Assembly (NCBI RefSeq): GCF_040784915.1
Contig: NZ_CP160797.1
Coordinates: forward strand, 2,904,137-2,968,136
Source: Bacillus vallismortis
Lineage (GTDB): Bacteria; Bacillota; Bacilli; Bacillales; Bacillaceae
Reading direction: 5' to 3'
DNA: 64,000 nucleotides
This document shows positions 1 through 10,082 of this stretch, piece after piece; position 1 is the first letter of the stretch, and each line of letters starts with the position of its first letter. Made by a program: the position numbers and the translations under genes. Under the pieces are notes generated by a model. That model did no database searches and was not told the DNA's origin. It was given only the letters and a program-made list of their open reading frames with translations.

Positions 1-198
1 GCCAAATGGCGCCCGGCCTCTCAGCCGGATAATGGCAGAAGCTTCATCTACTTCATCCAGCTGTTTTTTGATTTCGTCTATAGAAGCAGAAGGCTTAAGC
101 TGGAGAAGCATTTCTTTTCCGAGCGATGATGCGGCGTGCTCAATAACCTGTTCTTTCACTTTATGAAATTCAAGTGATGATAATACTTTTTGCTGCAC
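1..198 (-). CDS. mutS2: MutS2 N-terminal fragment (runs off the window)
   Basis: This is the first 66 codons of a MutS2-family protein; the rest lies beyond base 1. The start is GTG at 198, preceded by a strong AAGGAGG Shine-Dalgarno. The translation begins [18 protein letters not shown] and continues into [10 protein letters not shown], which is the MutS2 N-terminal core rather than that of mismatch-repair MutS. MutS2 proteins are ATPases with a C-terminal Smr nuclease domain. They act on branched DNA and, in Bacillus, also on collided ribosomes. That C-terminal part cannot be seen here. The gene follows polX with only about 20 bases between them, so the two are probably co-transcribed. Confidence 0.9.
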   Translation of the reverse strand, partial: MQQKVLSSLEFHKVKEQVIEHAASSLGKEMLLQLKPSASIDEIKKQLDEVDEASAIIRLRGRAPFG

Positions 199-218
199 GA
201 TTGTGTGAGCCTCCTTAC

Positions 219-1931
219 TTAATCGTTGCGCTTCAGGAATGCCTCTACGTCTTCAAGCGACCGGGCATTCAGAACGTTTTTCGTTTCCGTCCATCCTTTG
301 CGCGCGGCAGTAACGCCGGTTTTCATATCGTCTAACATCTCACTATTATGGGCATCGGTATTAATCACCAATGTAACCCCTTGTTCGTTTGCTTTGATTA
401 AATGCTCTGTGCGCAGATCGAGGCGCGCAGGGTTGGCGTTAAGCTCAAGCGCCGTATTTGTTTTCTTCGCTAGCTCAATCAGCTTGTCAATATCGATTTC
501 GTAACCGGCCCGTCTGCCGATCAGGCGTCCGGTCGGATGTGCGATAATGTCAACATGCTTGTTGGCAAGTGCCGTCTCAAGGCGTTTCATAATGACGTGT
601 TCCGGCTGATTAAAGCTGGAATGAATCGATGCAATGACAATATCCATTTCCGCCAGTACGTCGTCATCATAATCGAGTGTACCGTCAGGCAGGATATCCA
701 TCTCGACACCCTTCAAGATCCGGAAGTTCTCGAATTCCGCATTCAGCGCGTCAATTTCTTTTGCCTGCTGCTTGAGCCTTTCTGCAGTCAGTCCGTTGGC
801 GACCTTTAAATATTGCGAGTGATCGGTGATCGCCATGTATTGATAGCCTTTTTTCATGCATGCTTCAGCCATCTCTCTGATCGAAAACGCGCCATCGCTC
901 CACGTTGAGTGCATGTGGAGATCTCCTTTGATTTGCTCGGGCTCTATCAGTTCAATGCTGTCGCTGTAGGTTTCCACTTCTTGCCCGCTTTCACGGAGCT
1001 CCGGCGGAATCAGCGGCAGGCCGAAATGCGCATAAAATTCACGTTCACTAGGAAATGTTTTAATGGCTCCGGTTTCAACTGTCTCGACGCCGTATTCACT
1101 GATCCGCTCGCCTCGTTCTTTCGCGATCTGGCGCATCTTAATATTGTGATCCTTTGATCCCGTAAAATGATGGAGTGTTGTCGGAAACTGCTCTTCCGTC
1201 ACAAGGCGGAAATCGACGCTTGTCTCATATTCAAAAGAAAGGATGACAGATACCTTCGTATCTCCGCTCGCAATGACGCTTTTGATGTTTGGCAGTGCAA
1301 GAAGCTGCTCCCTTATTTCAGCCGGATGATCTGTGGCAATAATATAATCCAGATCCTTCACCGTTTCCCGGGCTCTGCGGAGACTTCCGGCACGAGAAAA
1401 CTTGATGATATCTGTAAATTGACCAAGATGCTCTTCAATATCCCGGGCAATCCGAAGGGCGTAGCCGATCGGGAACCGTTCTGGCTGTTTTCCGGCTTCA
1501 CCGAGCGCCTGTAATATTTTTTCTTCTGATTTTTTGCCAAAGCCCGCAAGGCCTTGTACTTTTTGCTGTTCACAGGCTTCCTTCAGAGATTCTGCATCAT
1601 GTACGCCGAGCTCCTTATACAGCTTTGCGATTTTTTTGCCGCCGAGCCCCGGCAGTTTCAATAAAGGCACGAGCCCTTCCGGCACTTCTTTCTGCAGCGA
1701 TTCGAGCGTGCTTGACTTTCCTTCATCTATATACTCTTTAATGACGCTGTACGTACCTTTTCCGATGCCGGACAGCGACATCATATCGTCCATTTCTGAT
1801 AAACTGCGGTCGTCCTGTTCCAGGGCTGCCGCAGCTTTTCGGAAGGCAGATATTTTAAACGGATTGTCCCCTTTGAGTTCCATGTAGACTGCAATGGTTT
1901 CAAGCAGCCTGATAATATCTTTTTTATGCAT
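219..1931 (-). CDS. polX: DNA polymerase/3'-5' exonuclease PolX
   Basis: A family X DNA polymerase of 570 residues, the usual bacterial PolX size. The N-terminal third carries helix-hairpin-helix repeats ([38 protein letters not shown]). The polymerase-beta-like core follows with the [16 protein letters not shown] active-site segment, which supplies metal-binding aspartates. The C-terminal third is a PHP domain starting at [12 protein letters not shown] and holding further metal ligands ([22 protein letters not shown]). The family fills short gaps in base-excision repair, with the PHP domain supplying 3'-5' exonuclease activity. The start is ATG after GGGGGTTATTTT. The gene lies between yshB and mutS2 on the same strand, an arrangement typical of Bacillus. 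Confidence 0.96.
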   Translation of the reverse strand: MHKKDIIRLLETIAVYMELKGDNPFKISAFRKAAAALEQDDRSLSEMDDMMSLSGIGKGTYSVIKEYIDEGKSSTLESLQKEVPEGLVPLLKLPGLGGKKIAKLYKELGVHDAESLKEACEQQKVQGLAGFGKKSEEKILQALGEAGKQPERFPIGYALRIARDIEEHLGQFTDIIKFSRAGSLRRARETVKDLDYIIATDHPAEIREQLLALPNIKSVIASGDTKVSVILSFEYETSVDFRLVTEEQFPTTLHHFTGSKDHNIKMRQIAKERGERISEYGVETVETGAIKTFPSEREFYAHFGLPLIPPELRESGQEVETYSDSIELIEPEQIKGDLHMHSTWSDGAFSIREMAEACMKKGYQYMAITDHSQYLKVANGLTAERLKQQAKEIDALNAEFENFRILKGVEMDILPDGTLDYDDDVLAEMDIVIASIHSSFNQPEHVIMKRLETALANKHVDIIAHPTGRLIGRRAGYEIDIDKLIELAKKTNTALELNANPARLDLRTEHLIKANEQGVTLVINTDAHNSEMLDDMKTGVTAARKGWTETKNVLNARSLEDVEAFLKRND

Positions 1932-2003
1932 AAAATAACCCCCAGACGTTCACATATGTTTCCATCATACTCGAAAAAAACTTCTCCGGACAAGAGAAGT
2001 TTT

Positions 2004-2537
2004 TTATGCCCCGTACTGTGTCCACAGCTCTTGCAGGAGCCCTGACAAATACGGTGTATGGTTAATGATCACATTTGCGAGAGACGATTGCCCCATCATT
2101 TGCTGTAAAGCATCTACCGGAAGCACGGATGCGACATACAGCAGCACAAATGTAAATAAATAGACTTCTAGAAAACCGAGAACGGCGCCCAGCACCTGGT
2201 TAATTTGTTTGATCACCGGAATGCCGGCGACAATACTCAGAAATGACCCGAGGGTTCTCAGTAAGATTTTAGCGATGATAAATAAAACAATAAACGCAAT
2301 CGCATTATAGTAGGCCGCTTCTAAATTTCCCGTAAAAAAAGAAAGTGCCGGCTGTCCCGCTGAGAAGTCGGGTGCAGGAATCCACTTTAAATGCGGCGCC
2401 ACATTTTTATAGAATAAAGCCGCAAAGGCGATCGATAAAATAAAGCTCGTCAGGCGGATAAACTGAAGAATAAAACCGCGTTTTAACCCCAGTAAAGTCC
2501 CCATCAGGAGCAAGATTAAGATGATGATATCCAGCAT
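2004..2537 (-). CDS. yshB: CvpA-family membrane protein YshB
   Basis: A 177-residue integral membrane protein of the CvpA (colicin V production) family. It begins MLDIIILILLLMGTLLGLKRG, a first membrane segment followed by the basic turn and the GxxRGF-like motif seen in this family. Three further hydrophobic stretches follow, near residues 28-45, 78-100 and 120-140. Family members are small inner-membrane proteins with no settled biochemical activity. The start codon lies 6 bases downstream of the zapA stop, so translation is probably coupled to zapA. I cannot assign a specific function. Confidence 0.9.
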   Translation of the reverse strand: MLDIIILILLLMGTLLGLKRGFILQFIRLTSFILSIAFAALFYKNVAPHLKWIPAPDFSAGQPALSFFTGNLEAAYYNAIAFIVLFIIAKILLRTLGSFLSIVAGIPVIKQINQVLGAVLGFLEVYLFTFVLLYVASVLPVDALQQMMGQSSLANVIINHTPYLSGLLQELWTQYGA

Positions 2538-2543
2538 AGTTGT

Positions 2544-2801
2544 TCAATCCTTTTCTTTAAGCTGACGCTCCAGTTCCTCATATTTCTCTTGTAATTTGAC
2601 ATAATCGTGCACCACATTTACCGCTGTCAGCACTGCAAGTTTATTTATATCAAGGTATGGATTTTGTTTATTGATTTCTCTCATTTTATCATCAACAATT
2701 CCGGCGACATACCTCATATGGGCTTTGCTTTCTTCACCGATCATCGTGAAGTGCTGGCCGTAAATGTCAACGGTTGTTTTTGTTTTTTTGCCGTCAGACA
2801 A
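2544..2801 (-). CDS. zapA: Cell division protein ZapA
   Basis: An 85-residue ZapA protein, which binds FtsZ and promotes bundling of Z-ring filaments at the division site. The N-terminal beta-hairpin segment (KTKTTVDIYGQHFTMIG) is followed by a long charged helix ending in LQEKYEELERQLKEKD, the dimerising coiled coil. The start is TTG at 2801, set by an excellent GGAGGAG five bases upstream; no in-frame ATG has such a site. It is transcribed divergently from rnhC across about 130 bases and appears to lead the zapA-yshB-polX-mutS2 group. Confidence 0.95.
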   Translation of the reverse strand: MSDGKKTKTTVDIYGQHFTMIGEESKAHMRYVAGIVDDKMREINKQNPYLDINKLAVLTAVNVVHDYVKLQEKYEELERQLKEKD

Positions 2802-2934
2802 CGTTTCTCCTCCATTCCGTGAGAATCCTAGTACTTATCATAACACGTTTATTAAATGAATGGAAAGACGAGCCTCCCGCTGTTATGATACACTGGTAGA
2901 TACAGCGAAAAGTGTAAAAAAAGGAGATTATTAC

Positions 2935-3876
2935 GTGTCCCATTCTGTGATAAAAGTATCGTTGTCTGCGATTAATCAAATGAAAATGACGTACAGCGGT
3001 TCGCTTACTGCCTCTGTTCCGCAGGGAGCCGTTTTTCAGGCGAAACCGCCAGGCTGTACCATTACAGCATATCAATCCGGCAAGGTCTTGTTTCAAGGCA
3101 AAAACGCAGCGGCAGAATCCGCGCGCTGGGGAACAGCGGAGCCGCAGGAAAAGAAGAAAACGGCCAAAAAGCCGCCCGATCCCCGTTATGCCCCTCCGGC
3201 AAATATCGCCGGGATGTCTGTTATCGGCTCTGACGAGGTGGGAACCGGAGATTACTTTGGCCCGATGACGGTTGTTTGCGCGTACATTGACAAAACAATG
3301 CTCCCTTTAATGAAGGAACTCGGTGTTAAGGATTCAAAAGACTTAAAGGATCCGCAAATCATTGAGATCGCCCGAAATCTAATCAAAACCATTCCGTACA
3401 GCCTGCTGGTGTTAAAGAATGAAAAGTACAACAGCATGCAGGAAAAAGGCATGAGCCAAGGGAAAATGAAAGCTTTGCTGCACAATCAAGCCATCACCCA
3501 TTTGTTAAGAAAAATGGACGGGGTAAAGCCTGAAGCCATTTTGATTGACCAATTTGCTGAGCCCGGTGTCTACTTCAATCATTTAAAGGGCAGAGACATT
3601 GTGAAGGAGCGGACCTATTTCAGCACGAAAGCTGAAGGCATTCACTTGTCAGTTGCAGCCGCTTCCATCATTGCGAGATATTCGTTTTTAATGGAAATGG
3701 ATAAACTGTCACGCGAGGCAGGAATGACACTTCCAAAAGGGGCCGGTCCGCATGTCGATGAAGCGGCTGCCAAGCTGATCCTTAAAAAAGGGGTCTCCGC
3801 TCTCAGAACCTTTACAAAATTCCATTTTGCCAATACACAGAAAGCGCAGCGCCTTGCTGATAAAAAACGTTCATAG
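2935..3876 (+). CDS. rnhC: Ribonuclease HIII
   Basis: RNase HIII of 313 residues, which cuts the RNA strand of RNA-DNA hybrids. The N-terminal TBP-like substrate-binding domain covers roughly residues 1-80. The catalytic domain opens at GSDEVGTGDYFGP, with D100 and E101 as the first acidic pair, and a further candidate metal ligand sits in LIDQFAEPG. I chose GTG at 2935 because AAGGAG lies 8 bases upstream and the product then has the usual family length. The same frame is open back to 2860, but no ribosome site supports that earlier ATG. The gene points toward pheT and shares a terminator with it. Confidence 0.96.
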   Translation: MSHSVIKVSLSAINQMKMTYSGSLTASVPQGAVFQAKPPGCTITAYQSGKVLFQGKNAAAESARWGTAEPQEKKKTAKKPPDPRYAPPANIAGMSVIGSDEVGTGDYFGPMTVVCAYIDKTMLPLMKELGVKDSKDLKDPQIIEIARNLIKTIPYSLLVLKNEKYNSMQEKGMSQGKMKALLHNQAITHLLRKMDGVKPEAILIDQFAEPGVYFNHLKGRDIVKERTYFSTKAEGIHLSVAAASIIARYSFLMEMDKLSREAGMTLPKGAGPHVDEAAAKLILKKGVSALRTFTKFHFANTQKAQRLADKKRS

Positions 3877-3878
3877 AA

Positions 3879-3908
3879 AAAAGCTTGCAGAGAAATCTGC
3901 AAGCTTTT
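3879..3908. terminator. Bidirectional terminator between rnhC and pheT
   Basis: A perfect 13-base inverted repeat (3879-3891 with 3896-3908) around a GAAA loop, with A and T runs on both sides. It can therefore end rnhC on the plus strand and pheST on the minus strand. Confidence 0.88.
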
Positions 3909-3910
3909 TA

Positions 3911-6325
3911 TTAGCCTCTCAAAACAGCCTGATACGTGTCTTCCAACGCTTTCAGCACTTTGCTGTGCGCTTTTGTCACTTCTTCTTCTGTCAGCGTTTG
4001 TTCAGGATTTACATACTGGAGTGAGAAAGCGACTGACTTTTTCCCTTCCTCCATATGCTCGCCTTCGTATACATCAAAGACGGATACGTCTTTCAGAAGC
4101 TTGCCGCCAGCCTCTTTAATGACGCTCTCGAGCTGGCCGCTTGTGACGGATTTTTCTGTGACAAGCGCGATATCACGTGTCACAGACGGATATTTTGGAA
4201 TCGCTGTGTAGATAAGCGGCGCTGTTTCCGCTGTAAGCAGCGCATGTAGATCAAGCTCAAAGACGTATGTCTCTTTGATATCCAGTTCTTTTTCCAATGA
4301 AGGATGGACTTGGCCGATGAAGCCGATAAGAGAACCATTCAATAGAATGTTCGCTGTTCTGCCGGGGTGCAGCTGTTTGCGTTCAGATTGAACAAATTCA
4401 ATGCAGTCAAGGACCTTCAGTTTGTCTAACAGTCCTTCCACAATTCCTTTGACGACGAAGAAATCAACCGGTTTTTTCTCGCCTTGCCACAGATGCTTGC
4501 GCCATAATCCGGTAACAGCTCCCGCTACGCGTTCTGTTTCAACAGGTTTTGTGTCCTCTTCTTTTGTCAGGAAAACGGAGCCGACTTCGTACAGCGCTAC
4601 TGAGTCAGTCTGTCTCGCCAAGTTATAAGAAACAGAGTCAAGCAGATTCGGAACAAGGCTGTGTCTGAGAATGCTTCTTTCTTCGCTCATCGGAAGCGCA
4701 AGCACAGTGTTCAATGATTTTTCAATCGCAAACGCTGCCGCTTTCTTCTCATTTGTCAGTGAGTAAGTAATGGCTTGTGATAAGCCCGCGCCTTCAAGGA
4801 AACGTCTGACTTTACGGCGTTTTACTTGATATGGCGTTAACCCGCCTGTTGTTCCCTCTGTCTCAGGAAGCGCAGAAGGAATGTTATCGTAGCCGTACAG
4901 TCTTGCCGCTTCTTCTATTAAATCCTCTTCGATTTTAATGTCGCCGCGACGTGATGGAACTGTCACAACGAGAAGTTCATTCGCTTCACCGACAGTAAAG
5001 CCCAGACGGTTGTAAATGCTGATCAGTTCTTCTTTGCTGATTGTCATGCCGAGAACGCTGCTCACTTTGTCGGCTGATATGTGAATGTTATTTGCTTCGA
5101 TTGTCAGATGATCTTCCTCAACCGTTCCAGCAAGCACTTCACCGCCGGCATATAAATGGATCAGCTGTGCAGCCCGTTCTGCCGCAAGACGTACGCGCGC
5201 CGGATCAATGCCTTTTTCAAACCTTACGCTTGATTCACTTCTCAATCCAAGGTCTTTGGAAGCCTTGCGAACCGTCTGCCCGTTGAAGTACGCAGCCTCA
5301 AGCAAAATCGTTTTTGTATCTTCCTGAACCTCTGACTTTGCTCCTCCCATCACACCGGCAACGGCCTGCGCTTTCGTTCCGTTTGTAATGACAAGGTGAT
5401 CAGCAGACAGCTTTCGTTCTTGATCATCAAGGGTTACGATTGTTTCATTTTCAGCCGCTTTTCTTACTACGACTTCTTGGGAGCCGAATCTGTCATAATC
5501 AAAGGCGTGAAGCGGCTGTCCGTATTCCAGCAGGACAAAGTTTGTGATGTCAACGACATTGTTGTGCGGGCGAATGCCTGCGTTCATCAGCTTCGTCTGC
5601 ATCCAAAGCGGTGACGGAGCAATCGTGACGTTTTTAATGATTTTTGCAGTGTACAGCGGGTTCGCTTCTTGATCTTCGACTTTCACAGCGATGTAATCAG
5701 ACGCTTGTTCTGAAGCAGCCGGATAATCCGTTTGCGGAAGTTTTACCTCTGTGTCTAAAATTGCCGCAACCTCGTAAGCAACACCAAGCATGTTCATTGC
5801 ATCCGCGCGGTTTGGCGTTAAACCAAGCTCAAGGATCGCATCATCGAGCTGTAACGCCGCTAAAGCATCGTTTCCTGTTTCAGCGTCATTCGGGAATACG
5901 AAAATGCCTTCCGCATACTCCTGTGCCACAAGTTTGCTTTCAATGCCAAGCTCCTGCAAAGAACAGATCATGCCGTTAGATTCTTCACCGCGAAGCTTTG
6001 CTTTTTTGATTTTGAAATTGCCCGGCAGCATCGCTCCGACTGTTGCAACTGCGACTTTTTGTCCTTTATCCACATTCGGCGCGCCGCAAATGATCTGTAC
6101 AGGTGCTTCCGCTCCGATATCCACAAGGCACTTATTCAGCTTATCAGCATTCGGATGCTGCTCGCGCTCCAGCACATGGCCGATGACAACGCCTTTGACG
6201 CCTTCTCCTTTGTAATCAATTCCTTCAACCTCAATACCTGCTCTTGTAATTTTCTCAGCAAGAACAGCCGGGTCCATGCCTTTTATATCAACATAATCCT
6301 CTAACCATTTATAAGAAACAAACAT
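3911..6325 (-). CDS. pheT: Phenylalanyl-tRNA synthetase beta subunit
   Basis: The 804-residue beta subunit of the alpha2-beta2 enzyme that charges tRNA-Phe. Visible domains in order are: an N-terminal OB-fold tRNA-binding domain ([18 protein letters not shown]); the B3/B4 editing module near residues 200-380, which in this family removes mischarged Tyr; the B5 DNA-binding-like domain; a catalytic-like core; and the C-terminal ferredoxin-fold anticodon-binding domain ([16 protein letters not shown]). It starts 15 bases downstream of pheS with its own GGAGG, forming one operon controlled by the T-box leader upstream of pheS. Confidence 0.98.
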   Translation of the reverse strand: MFVSYKWLEDYVDIKGMDPAVLAEKITRAGIEVEGIDYKGEGVKGVVIGHVLEREQHPNADKLNKCLVDIGAEAPVQIICGAPNVDKGQKVAVATVGAMLPGNFKIKKAKLRGEESNGMICSLQELGIESKLVAQEYAEGIFVFPNDAETGNDALAALQLDDAILELGLTPNRADAMNMLGVAYEVAAILDTEVKLPQTDYPAASEQASDYIAVKVEDQEANPLYTAKIIKNVTIAPSPLWMQTKLMNAGIRPHNNVVDITNFVLLEYGQPLHAFDYDRFGSQEVVVRKAAENETIVTLDDQERKLSADHLVITNGTKAQAVAGVMGGAKSEVQEDTKTILLEAAYFNGQTVRKASKDLGLRSESSVRFEKGIDPARVRLAAERAAQLIHLYAGGEVLAGTVEEDHLTIEANNIHISADKVSSVLGMTISKEELISIYNRLGFTVGEANELLVVTVPSRRGDIKIEEDLIEEAARLYGYDNIPSALPETEGTTGGLTPYQVKRRKVRRFLEGAGLSQAITYSLTNEKKAAAFAIEKSLNTVLALPMSEERSILRHSLVPNLLDSVSYNLARQTDSVALYEVGSVFLTKEEDTKPVETERVAGAVTGLWRKHLWQGEKKPVDFFVVKGIVEGLLDKLKVLDCIEFVQSERKQLHPGRTANILLNGSLIGFIGQVHPSLEKELDIKETYVFELDLHALLTAETAPLIYTAIPKYPSVTRDIALVTEKSVTSGQLESVIKEAGGKLLKDVSVFDVYEGEHMEEGKKSVAFSLQYVNPEQTLTEEEVTKAHSKVLKALEDTYQAVLRG

Positions 6326-6340
6326 CCTAGCATCCTCCTC

Positions 6341-7375
6341 TTACGCCTGTTTAAACTGCGAAATAAATCTGACATCGTTTGTATAGAAGTGGCGGATATC
6401 ATCAATGCCGTATTTCAGCATCGCGATGCGCTCAACCCCCATTCCGAATGCGAAGCCCTGATATTCCTTCGGATCAAAGCCAGCCATGCTCAGCACGTTC
6501 GGGTGAACCATGCCGGCGCCGAGGATTTCGATCCAGCCTGTTCCTTTACAGACTGAGCAGCCGTTTCCTCCGCATTTAAAGCATGTCACGTCCACTTCTA
6601 CTGAAGGCTCAGTAAATGGGAAGAAGCTTGGGCGAAGTCTGATTTCGCGGTCTTGCCCGAACATTTTTTTCGCAACGAGTTCAAGCGTTCCTTTTAAATC
6701 ACTCATGCTGATGTTTTTGTCAACGACAAGCCCTTCAATTTGCATAAATTGGTGGGAGTGTGTCGCATCATCATTATCACGGCGGTAAACTTTACCCGGG
6801 CAAATGATTTTAACGGGCCCTTTGCCTTCATGCTTTTCCATCGTCCGTGTTTGAACGGGAGACGTTTGCGTTCTCATCAGCATTTCCTCTGTGATGTAAA
6901 AACTGTCCTGCATATCGCGCGCAGGGTGTTCTTTCGGCAGGTTGAGCGATTCGAAGTTGTAATAATCTGTTTCAACTTCAGGTCCTTCCTCGACTGTGTA
7001 GCCCATACCGATAAATAAATCTTCAATTTCTTCAATGACAATAGTGAGCGGATGGCGGCCGCCGACTGCGACAGGGTTGCCCGGCAGCGTGACGTCGATT
7101 GTCTGTCCTGCGAGCTTCTGCTTCATTTCCTCTTCTTCAAGCTTCTCGTTTTTGACAGCAATCGCATTGGCGATACGCTCTCTTACTTCGTTCGCGAGCG
7201 CGCCCATTTTCGGACGTTCCTCAGCAGAAAGTTTGCCCATTCCGCGCAGCACTTCTGTGATCGGCCCTTTTTTTCCGAGATATTGCACCCGAATATCATT
7301 GACAACCTTTAATGAGCTTGTCGCTTCTACTTGTTCTAAAGCTTCTTGTTCCAGCTGTTTCAGCTTTTCTTCCAT
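6341..7375 (-). CDS. pheS: Phenylalanyl-tRNA synthetase alpha subunit
   Basis: The 344-residue catalytic alpha subunit of PheRS. It has an N-terminal coiled-coil region ([17 protein letters not shown] onward) that contacts tRNA, then the class II catalytic core with [10 protein letters not shown] and the motif 3 region [35 protein letters not shown] segment carries four cysteines typical of the Bacillus subunit. The start follows AAAGGAGG at good spacing. Expression should respond to uncharged tRNA-Phe through the leader at 7376-7692. Confidence 0.98.
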   Translation of the reverse strand: MEEKLKQLEQEALEQVEATSSLKVVNDIRVQYLGKKGPITEVLRGMGKLSAEERPKMGALANEVRERIANAIAVKNEKLEEEEMKQKLAGQTIDVTLPGNPVAVGGRHPLTIVIEEIEDLFIGMGYTVEEGPEVETDYYNFESLNLPKEHPARDMQDSFYITEEMLMRTQTSPVQTRTMEKHEGKGPVKIICPGKVYRRDNDDATHSHQFMQIEGLVVDKNISMSDLKGTLELVAKKMFGQDREIRLRPSFFPFTEPSVEVDVTCFKCGGNGCSVCKGTGWIEILGAGMVHPNVLSMAGFDPKEYQGFAFGMGVERIAMLKYGIDDIRHFYTNDVRFISQFKQA

Positions 7376-7692
7376 TTTGCATCCTCCTTTTATGTAAACA
7401 AACCGTCATATGTCTTTGGAAAACAAAAAAACCCGCCCCTTATACAAGGGACGAGTTGTGGCCGCGGTACCACCCTTATTTCAGACAGACTGATGCTGTC
7501 GTCAGCTTCATTGACATAACGGAATCAGATTCCGGTTCACCTTTACGCGCAGTGTACGCGGTCCCGGCGACAACTCAAGAGGTGAAGCCCATTTCCGGCT
7601 GCGTTTAAAAATGCTCTCAGTCAGCGGCATTTTCTCCCTGGAAAGCAGTTGATGAGAAATTGAGGTCCTCTGTCACGGTTTTTCAAATATTA
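7376..7692 (-). promoter_or_regulatory. T-box leader of pheST
   Basis: The gene-free stretch between pheS and ysgA is a T-box riboswitch. The diagnostic AGGGTGGTACCGCG lies at 7463-7476, read on the minus strand. Just downstream a GC-rich hairpin followed by a T run (about 7424-7456) forms the terminator that competes with the antiterminator. Uncharged tRNA stabilises the antiterminator and allows read-through into pheS. The transcript would start near 7692 from the promoter below, giving a leader of about 315 bases. The specifier codon should be a phenylalanine codon, but I could not place it with confidence. Confidence 0.93.
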
Positions 7693-7698
7693 TGTTCT

Positions 7699-7727
7699 AT
7701 TATAGATAAATCCATCGCTTGGCGCAA
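7699..7727 (-). promoter_or_regulatory. SigA-type promoter of the pheST leader
   Basis: On the minus strand, TTGCGC (7722-7727) and a perfect TATAAT (7699-7704) are separated by 17 bases. The -35 begins within 10 bases of the ysgA stop, so the promoter fits the expected start of the T-box leader. Confidence 0.75.
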
Positions 7728-7729
7728 CA

Positions 7730-8476
7730 CTATCCTCGCAAGTGGTACACAAGGATGGCAGCCGCAATCGCAACGTTCAGTGATTCAGCTTGTCCATAAA
7801 GCGGCACGTACAGGTTCAAATCCGTTTTTTCCAGCAGGGCGGCATCGACCCCTGCTCCTTCATTTCCTACAAGAAGCGCGAAGGATTCAGACTGATGTAT
7901 TTCCCGGTAAGGCGCCCCGTTTTGCAGCGCCGTGCCGTACACTTTTACGCCCTTTACCTTCAACTCATCCACGTATGTATGCAGATTTCTTCTTATAACA
8001 GGAATATGAAAATGAGACCCTTGCGCGGATCGAAGCGTTTTTCCGTTAAATGCGTCAGCCGTGCCGTCACCAAGCACAACCGCATCTAAACCGGCCGCAT
8101 CAGCCGTCCGAATCATTGTTCCGAGGTTTCCCGGATCTTGAACAGCATCAATCAGCAGCACACGCTGAGGCAACGCCAGTTTTTCTTCAGGCATATGGCA
8201 CACAGCGGCAATCTGCTGCGGCGTTTCTGTTTCAGTAACAGCTGCAAACGCATCTTCACTCAGCACATAGCACTGGATGCTCATATCAAGAGCTGACGGA
8301 ATTTTCGTTTCATCCTTTACAAGAATTTCTTTCACCGTGCCCTCGCTCTTCAGCGCCTCTTCAACAAGATGTTCTCCCTCTATGAGGAATGTATTCGTTT
8401 TTGTTCGTTCTTTTTTCGTGTGAAGCTTTTTCCAATCCTTCACTTTTTGGTTTTTTGCCGATTCTATTTGTTTCAC
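7730..8476 (-). CDS. ysgA: TrmH/SpoU-family RNA 2'-O-methyltransferase YsgA
   Basis: A 248-residue SPOUT-class RNA methyltransferase. The N-terminal 90 residues form the L30e-like substrate-binding domain (EGEHLVEEALKS). The C-terminal knot domain has the family motifs LIDAVQDPGNLGTMIRTADAAG, LLVGNEGAGVD and YVPLYGQAESLNVAIAAAI, which together bind S-adenosylmethionine. Members methylate a ribose of rRNA or tRNA; the target of this paralogue is not evident. The start is GTG at 8476, 12 bases after AAAGGAG, which is longer than usual. It stands alone between sspI and the pheST promoter. Confidence 0.9.
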   Translation of the reverse strand: MKQIESAKNQKVKDWKKLHTKKERTKTNTFLIEGEHLVEEALKSEGTVKEILVKDETKIPSALDMSIQCYVLSEDAFAAVTETETPQQIAAVCHMPEEKLALPQRVLLIDAVQDPGNLGTMIRTADAAGLDAVVLGDGTADAFNGKTLRSAQGSHFHIPVIRRNLHTYVDELKVKGVKVYGTALQNGAPYREIHQSESFALLVGNEGAGVDAALLEKTDLNLYVPLYGQAESLNVAIAAAILVYHLRG

Positions 8477-8594
8477 TGTCTGTGTGGCTCTCCTTTTTTT
8501 AACATGATGTTATTATATCGCAAGAACAGCACATAATAAACCAGGTGCAGGGTTAGAATATGCGTATTACATTTTAGGAAAAGGAGCGTTTCAC

Positions 8595-8810
8595 ATGGAT
8601 CTTAATTTGCGTCATGCCGTCATTGCCAATGTTACCGGCAATAATCAGGATCAGCTTGAGCATACAATTGTGGATGCGATTCAAAGCGGTGAAGAAAAAA
8701 TGCTTCCGGGGCTCGGCGTTTTATTCGAAGTCATTTGGCAGCATGCATCCGAAAGTGAGAAAAACGAAATGCTAAAAACGCTTGAAGGCGGATTAAAACC
8801 CGCCGAATAA
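8595..8810 (+). CDS. sspI: Small acid-soluble spore protein I
   Basis: A 71-residue minor small acid-soluble spore protein, SspI. The sequence [17 protein letters not shown] and the tail [11 protein letters not shown] match this Bacillus-specific family, which is made in the forespore. AAAAGGAG lies upstream of the ATG. A forespore promoter is expected in 8477-8590; GCGTATTA near 8570 could be its -10, but I could not pair it with a convincing SigG -35. A strong terminator follows, so the gene is monocistronic. Its presence indicates an endospore former. Confidence 0.93.
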   Translation: MDLNLRHAVIANVTGNNQDQLEHTIVDAIQSGEEKMLPGLGVLFEVIWQHASESEKNEMLKTLEGGLKPAE

Positions 8811-8816
8811 GAGATG

Positions 8817-8845
8817 AAACCGGGTGACAGCGCCCGGTTTTTTTC
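8817..8845 (+). terminator. sspI terminator
   Basis: An 8-base inverted repeat AAACCGGG (8817-8824) / CCCGGTTT (8833-8840) with an 8-base loop, continuing into a T run. Confidence 0.88.
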
Positions 8846-8878
8846 TTATATAATAAAAACATGATGAGGGGGATCGCC

Positions 8879-9982
8879 ATGTTTTTACAGCCGTTATTAG
8901 CGAAAAAAATTATTGCCGAAGTCAAGAAAATGTATGAACGTGAAGTAATTATTGTGAATACAGACGGACTCATTATGGCTAGCACAAATGATGAGCGTGT
9001 GGGACGATTTCATGAAGGAGCGCTCATCTGCGCAAAAGAGAAACGGAATGTCATTATTACAGTAGAAGATGAAAAAAAATTAAAAGGAGTAAAGGCAGGC
9101 CTGAATCTTCCTGTATTTTCCGACCGGGATGTAATCGCCGTCTTCGGGCTTACAGGTGAGCCTGCTGAGATTCAGCCTTACGGGGAGCTGCTTCGAAAAA
9201 TGACAGAGCTGTTCATTAAGGAATCGCGGCATTTAGAGCAATCCCAGTGGCGGGAGAGAATGCTGGAGTCCTTTACGGTCGATTGGCTGCAATTAAAAGA
9301 GTGGTCTCCCGGTTTTCTTGAGAAAGCCCAGCTTCTCGGTGTTGATCTTTCCTCCCGGCGCCAAATGATTCTCATTCAAGGATATGAGTGGTCATCTTAT
9401 GACATTGAGCAAATGGCACATATCTGGAAATCCGCGTACTCTTCTGATTTGTTCATCAGGTGGGGAAATGAACGGATTCTGATTAATCACGAAGTGCCAA
9501 AGCATGAACAAAGGGATCGGCTTTTGCGGCAGCTCCTTCACATTTGTTCATTTGTTCATACTGCAAACAGCTGTGTTGCAGCTGGCGCCGGAAGGGCTGT
9601 CGCAAGCTCCAGCCTGACAGACTCATACGGGCAGGCTGAAAAAGCGCTGGCTGTCAGCCTTAAGCGAAAAACGCCCATATTCGAAGAGGATCTGAAGCTT
9701 GATATGTGCCTGACGGAGATCAGCCCGGGCACACGAAATGAATTTCCGCAAAGAGTATTCCAAGAGGCGCTTCAGCATCGGGAGCTTATGAATACGATAC
9801 GGACTTTCTTTCATCACGATTTGTCTTTAAAACAAACCGCTGAAGACATGCATATTCACATTAATACATTGCGCTATCGTTTGTCTAAGGCTGAACAGCT
9901 GACGGGTTTGCGTTTTGACTGCACAGAGGATATCGTCACGATGTATGTTGCACTCTATTTTTTAGATCAAGATATAAAATAG
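8879..9982 (+). CDS. ysfB: CdaR-family (sugar diacid) transcriptional regulator YsfB
   Basis: A 367-residue regulator of the CdaR/PucR type. The N-terminal half (MFLQPLLAKKIIAEVKKMYEREVIIVNTDG) is the putative sugar-diacid recognition domain. A GGDEF-like linker follows, and the last 60 residues hold a PucR helix-turn-helix (LSLKQTAEDMHIHINTLRYRL). I chose ATG 8879 because GAGGGGG lies 6 bases upstream; the in-frame ATG codons at 8861 and 8864 precede that site. CdaR relatives activate uptake and catabolism of glycerate, glucarate or similar acids. The adjacent co-directional glycolate oxidase genes make them the obvious target, but that is inference. Confidence 0.88.
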   Translation: MFLQPLLAKKIIAEVKKMYEREVIIVNTDGLIMASTNDERVGRFHEGALICAKEKRNVIITVEDEKKLKGVKAGLNLPVFSDRDVIAVFGLTGEPAEIQPYGELLRKMTELFIKESRHLEQSQWRERMLESFTVDWLQLKEWSPGFLEKAQLLGVDLSSRRQMILIQGYEWSSYDIEQMAHIWKSAYSSDLFIRWGNERILINHEVPKHEQRDRLLRQLLHICSFVHTANSCVAAGAGRAVASSSLTDSYGQAEKALAVSLKRKTPIFEEDLKLDMCLTEISPGTRNEFPQRVFQEALQHRELMNTIRTFFHHDLSLKQTAEDMHIHINTLRYRLSKAEQLTGLRFDCTEDIVTMYVALYFLDQDIK

Positions 9983-10052
9983 AGAGTGTTTCAGTTTCAT
10001 TTTTTGTATGTTTCTCCATAGAAAACGTTGCTTTTTTTCTTTTACAATAGAT

Positions 10053-10066
10053 TGAAAGCGTTTTGA
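10053..10066 (+). promoter_or_regulatory. cre-like CcpA site upstream of glcD
   Basis: TGAAAGCGTTTTGA matches the cre consensus TGWAANCGNTNWCA at 13 of 14 positions (G for C at position 13). It lies only 17 bases before the glcD start, so CcpA bound here would act as a roadblock or promoter-proximal repressor of glcDF. Confidence 0.7.
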
Positions 10067-10082
10067 CAGGGGGATGGGTGAA

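Noticed and set aside
2860..2934. Upstream extension of rnhC starting at ATG 2860
   Set aside because: No ribosome site precedes it, the extra residues do not fit the family, and GTG 2935 has AAGGAG at good spacing and gives the usual length.
5790..6215. 141-codon plus-strand frame inside pheT
   Set aside because: Antisense shadow of the tRNA-binding domain coding region.
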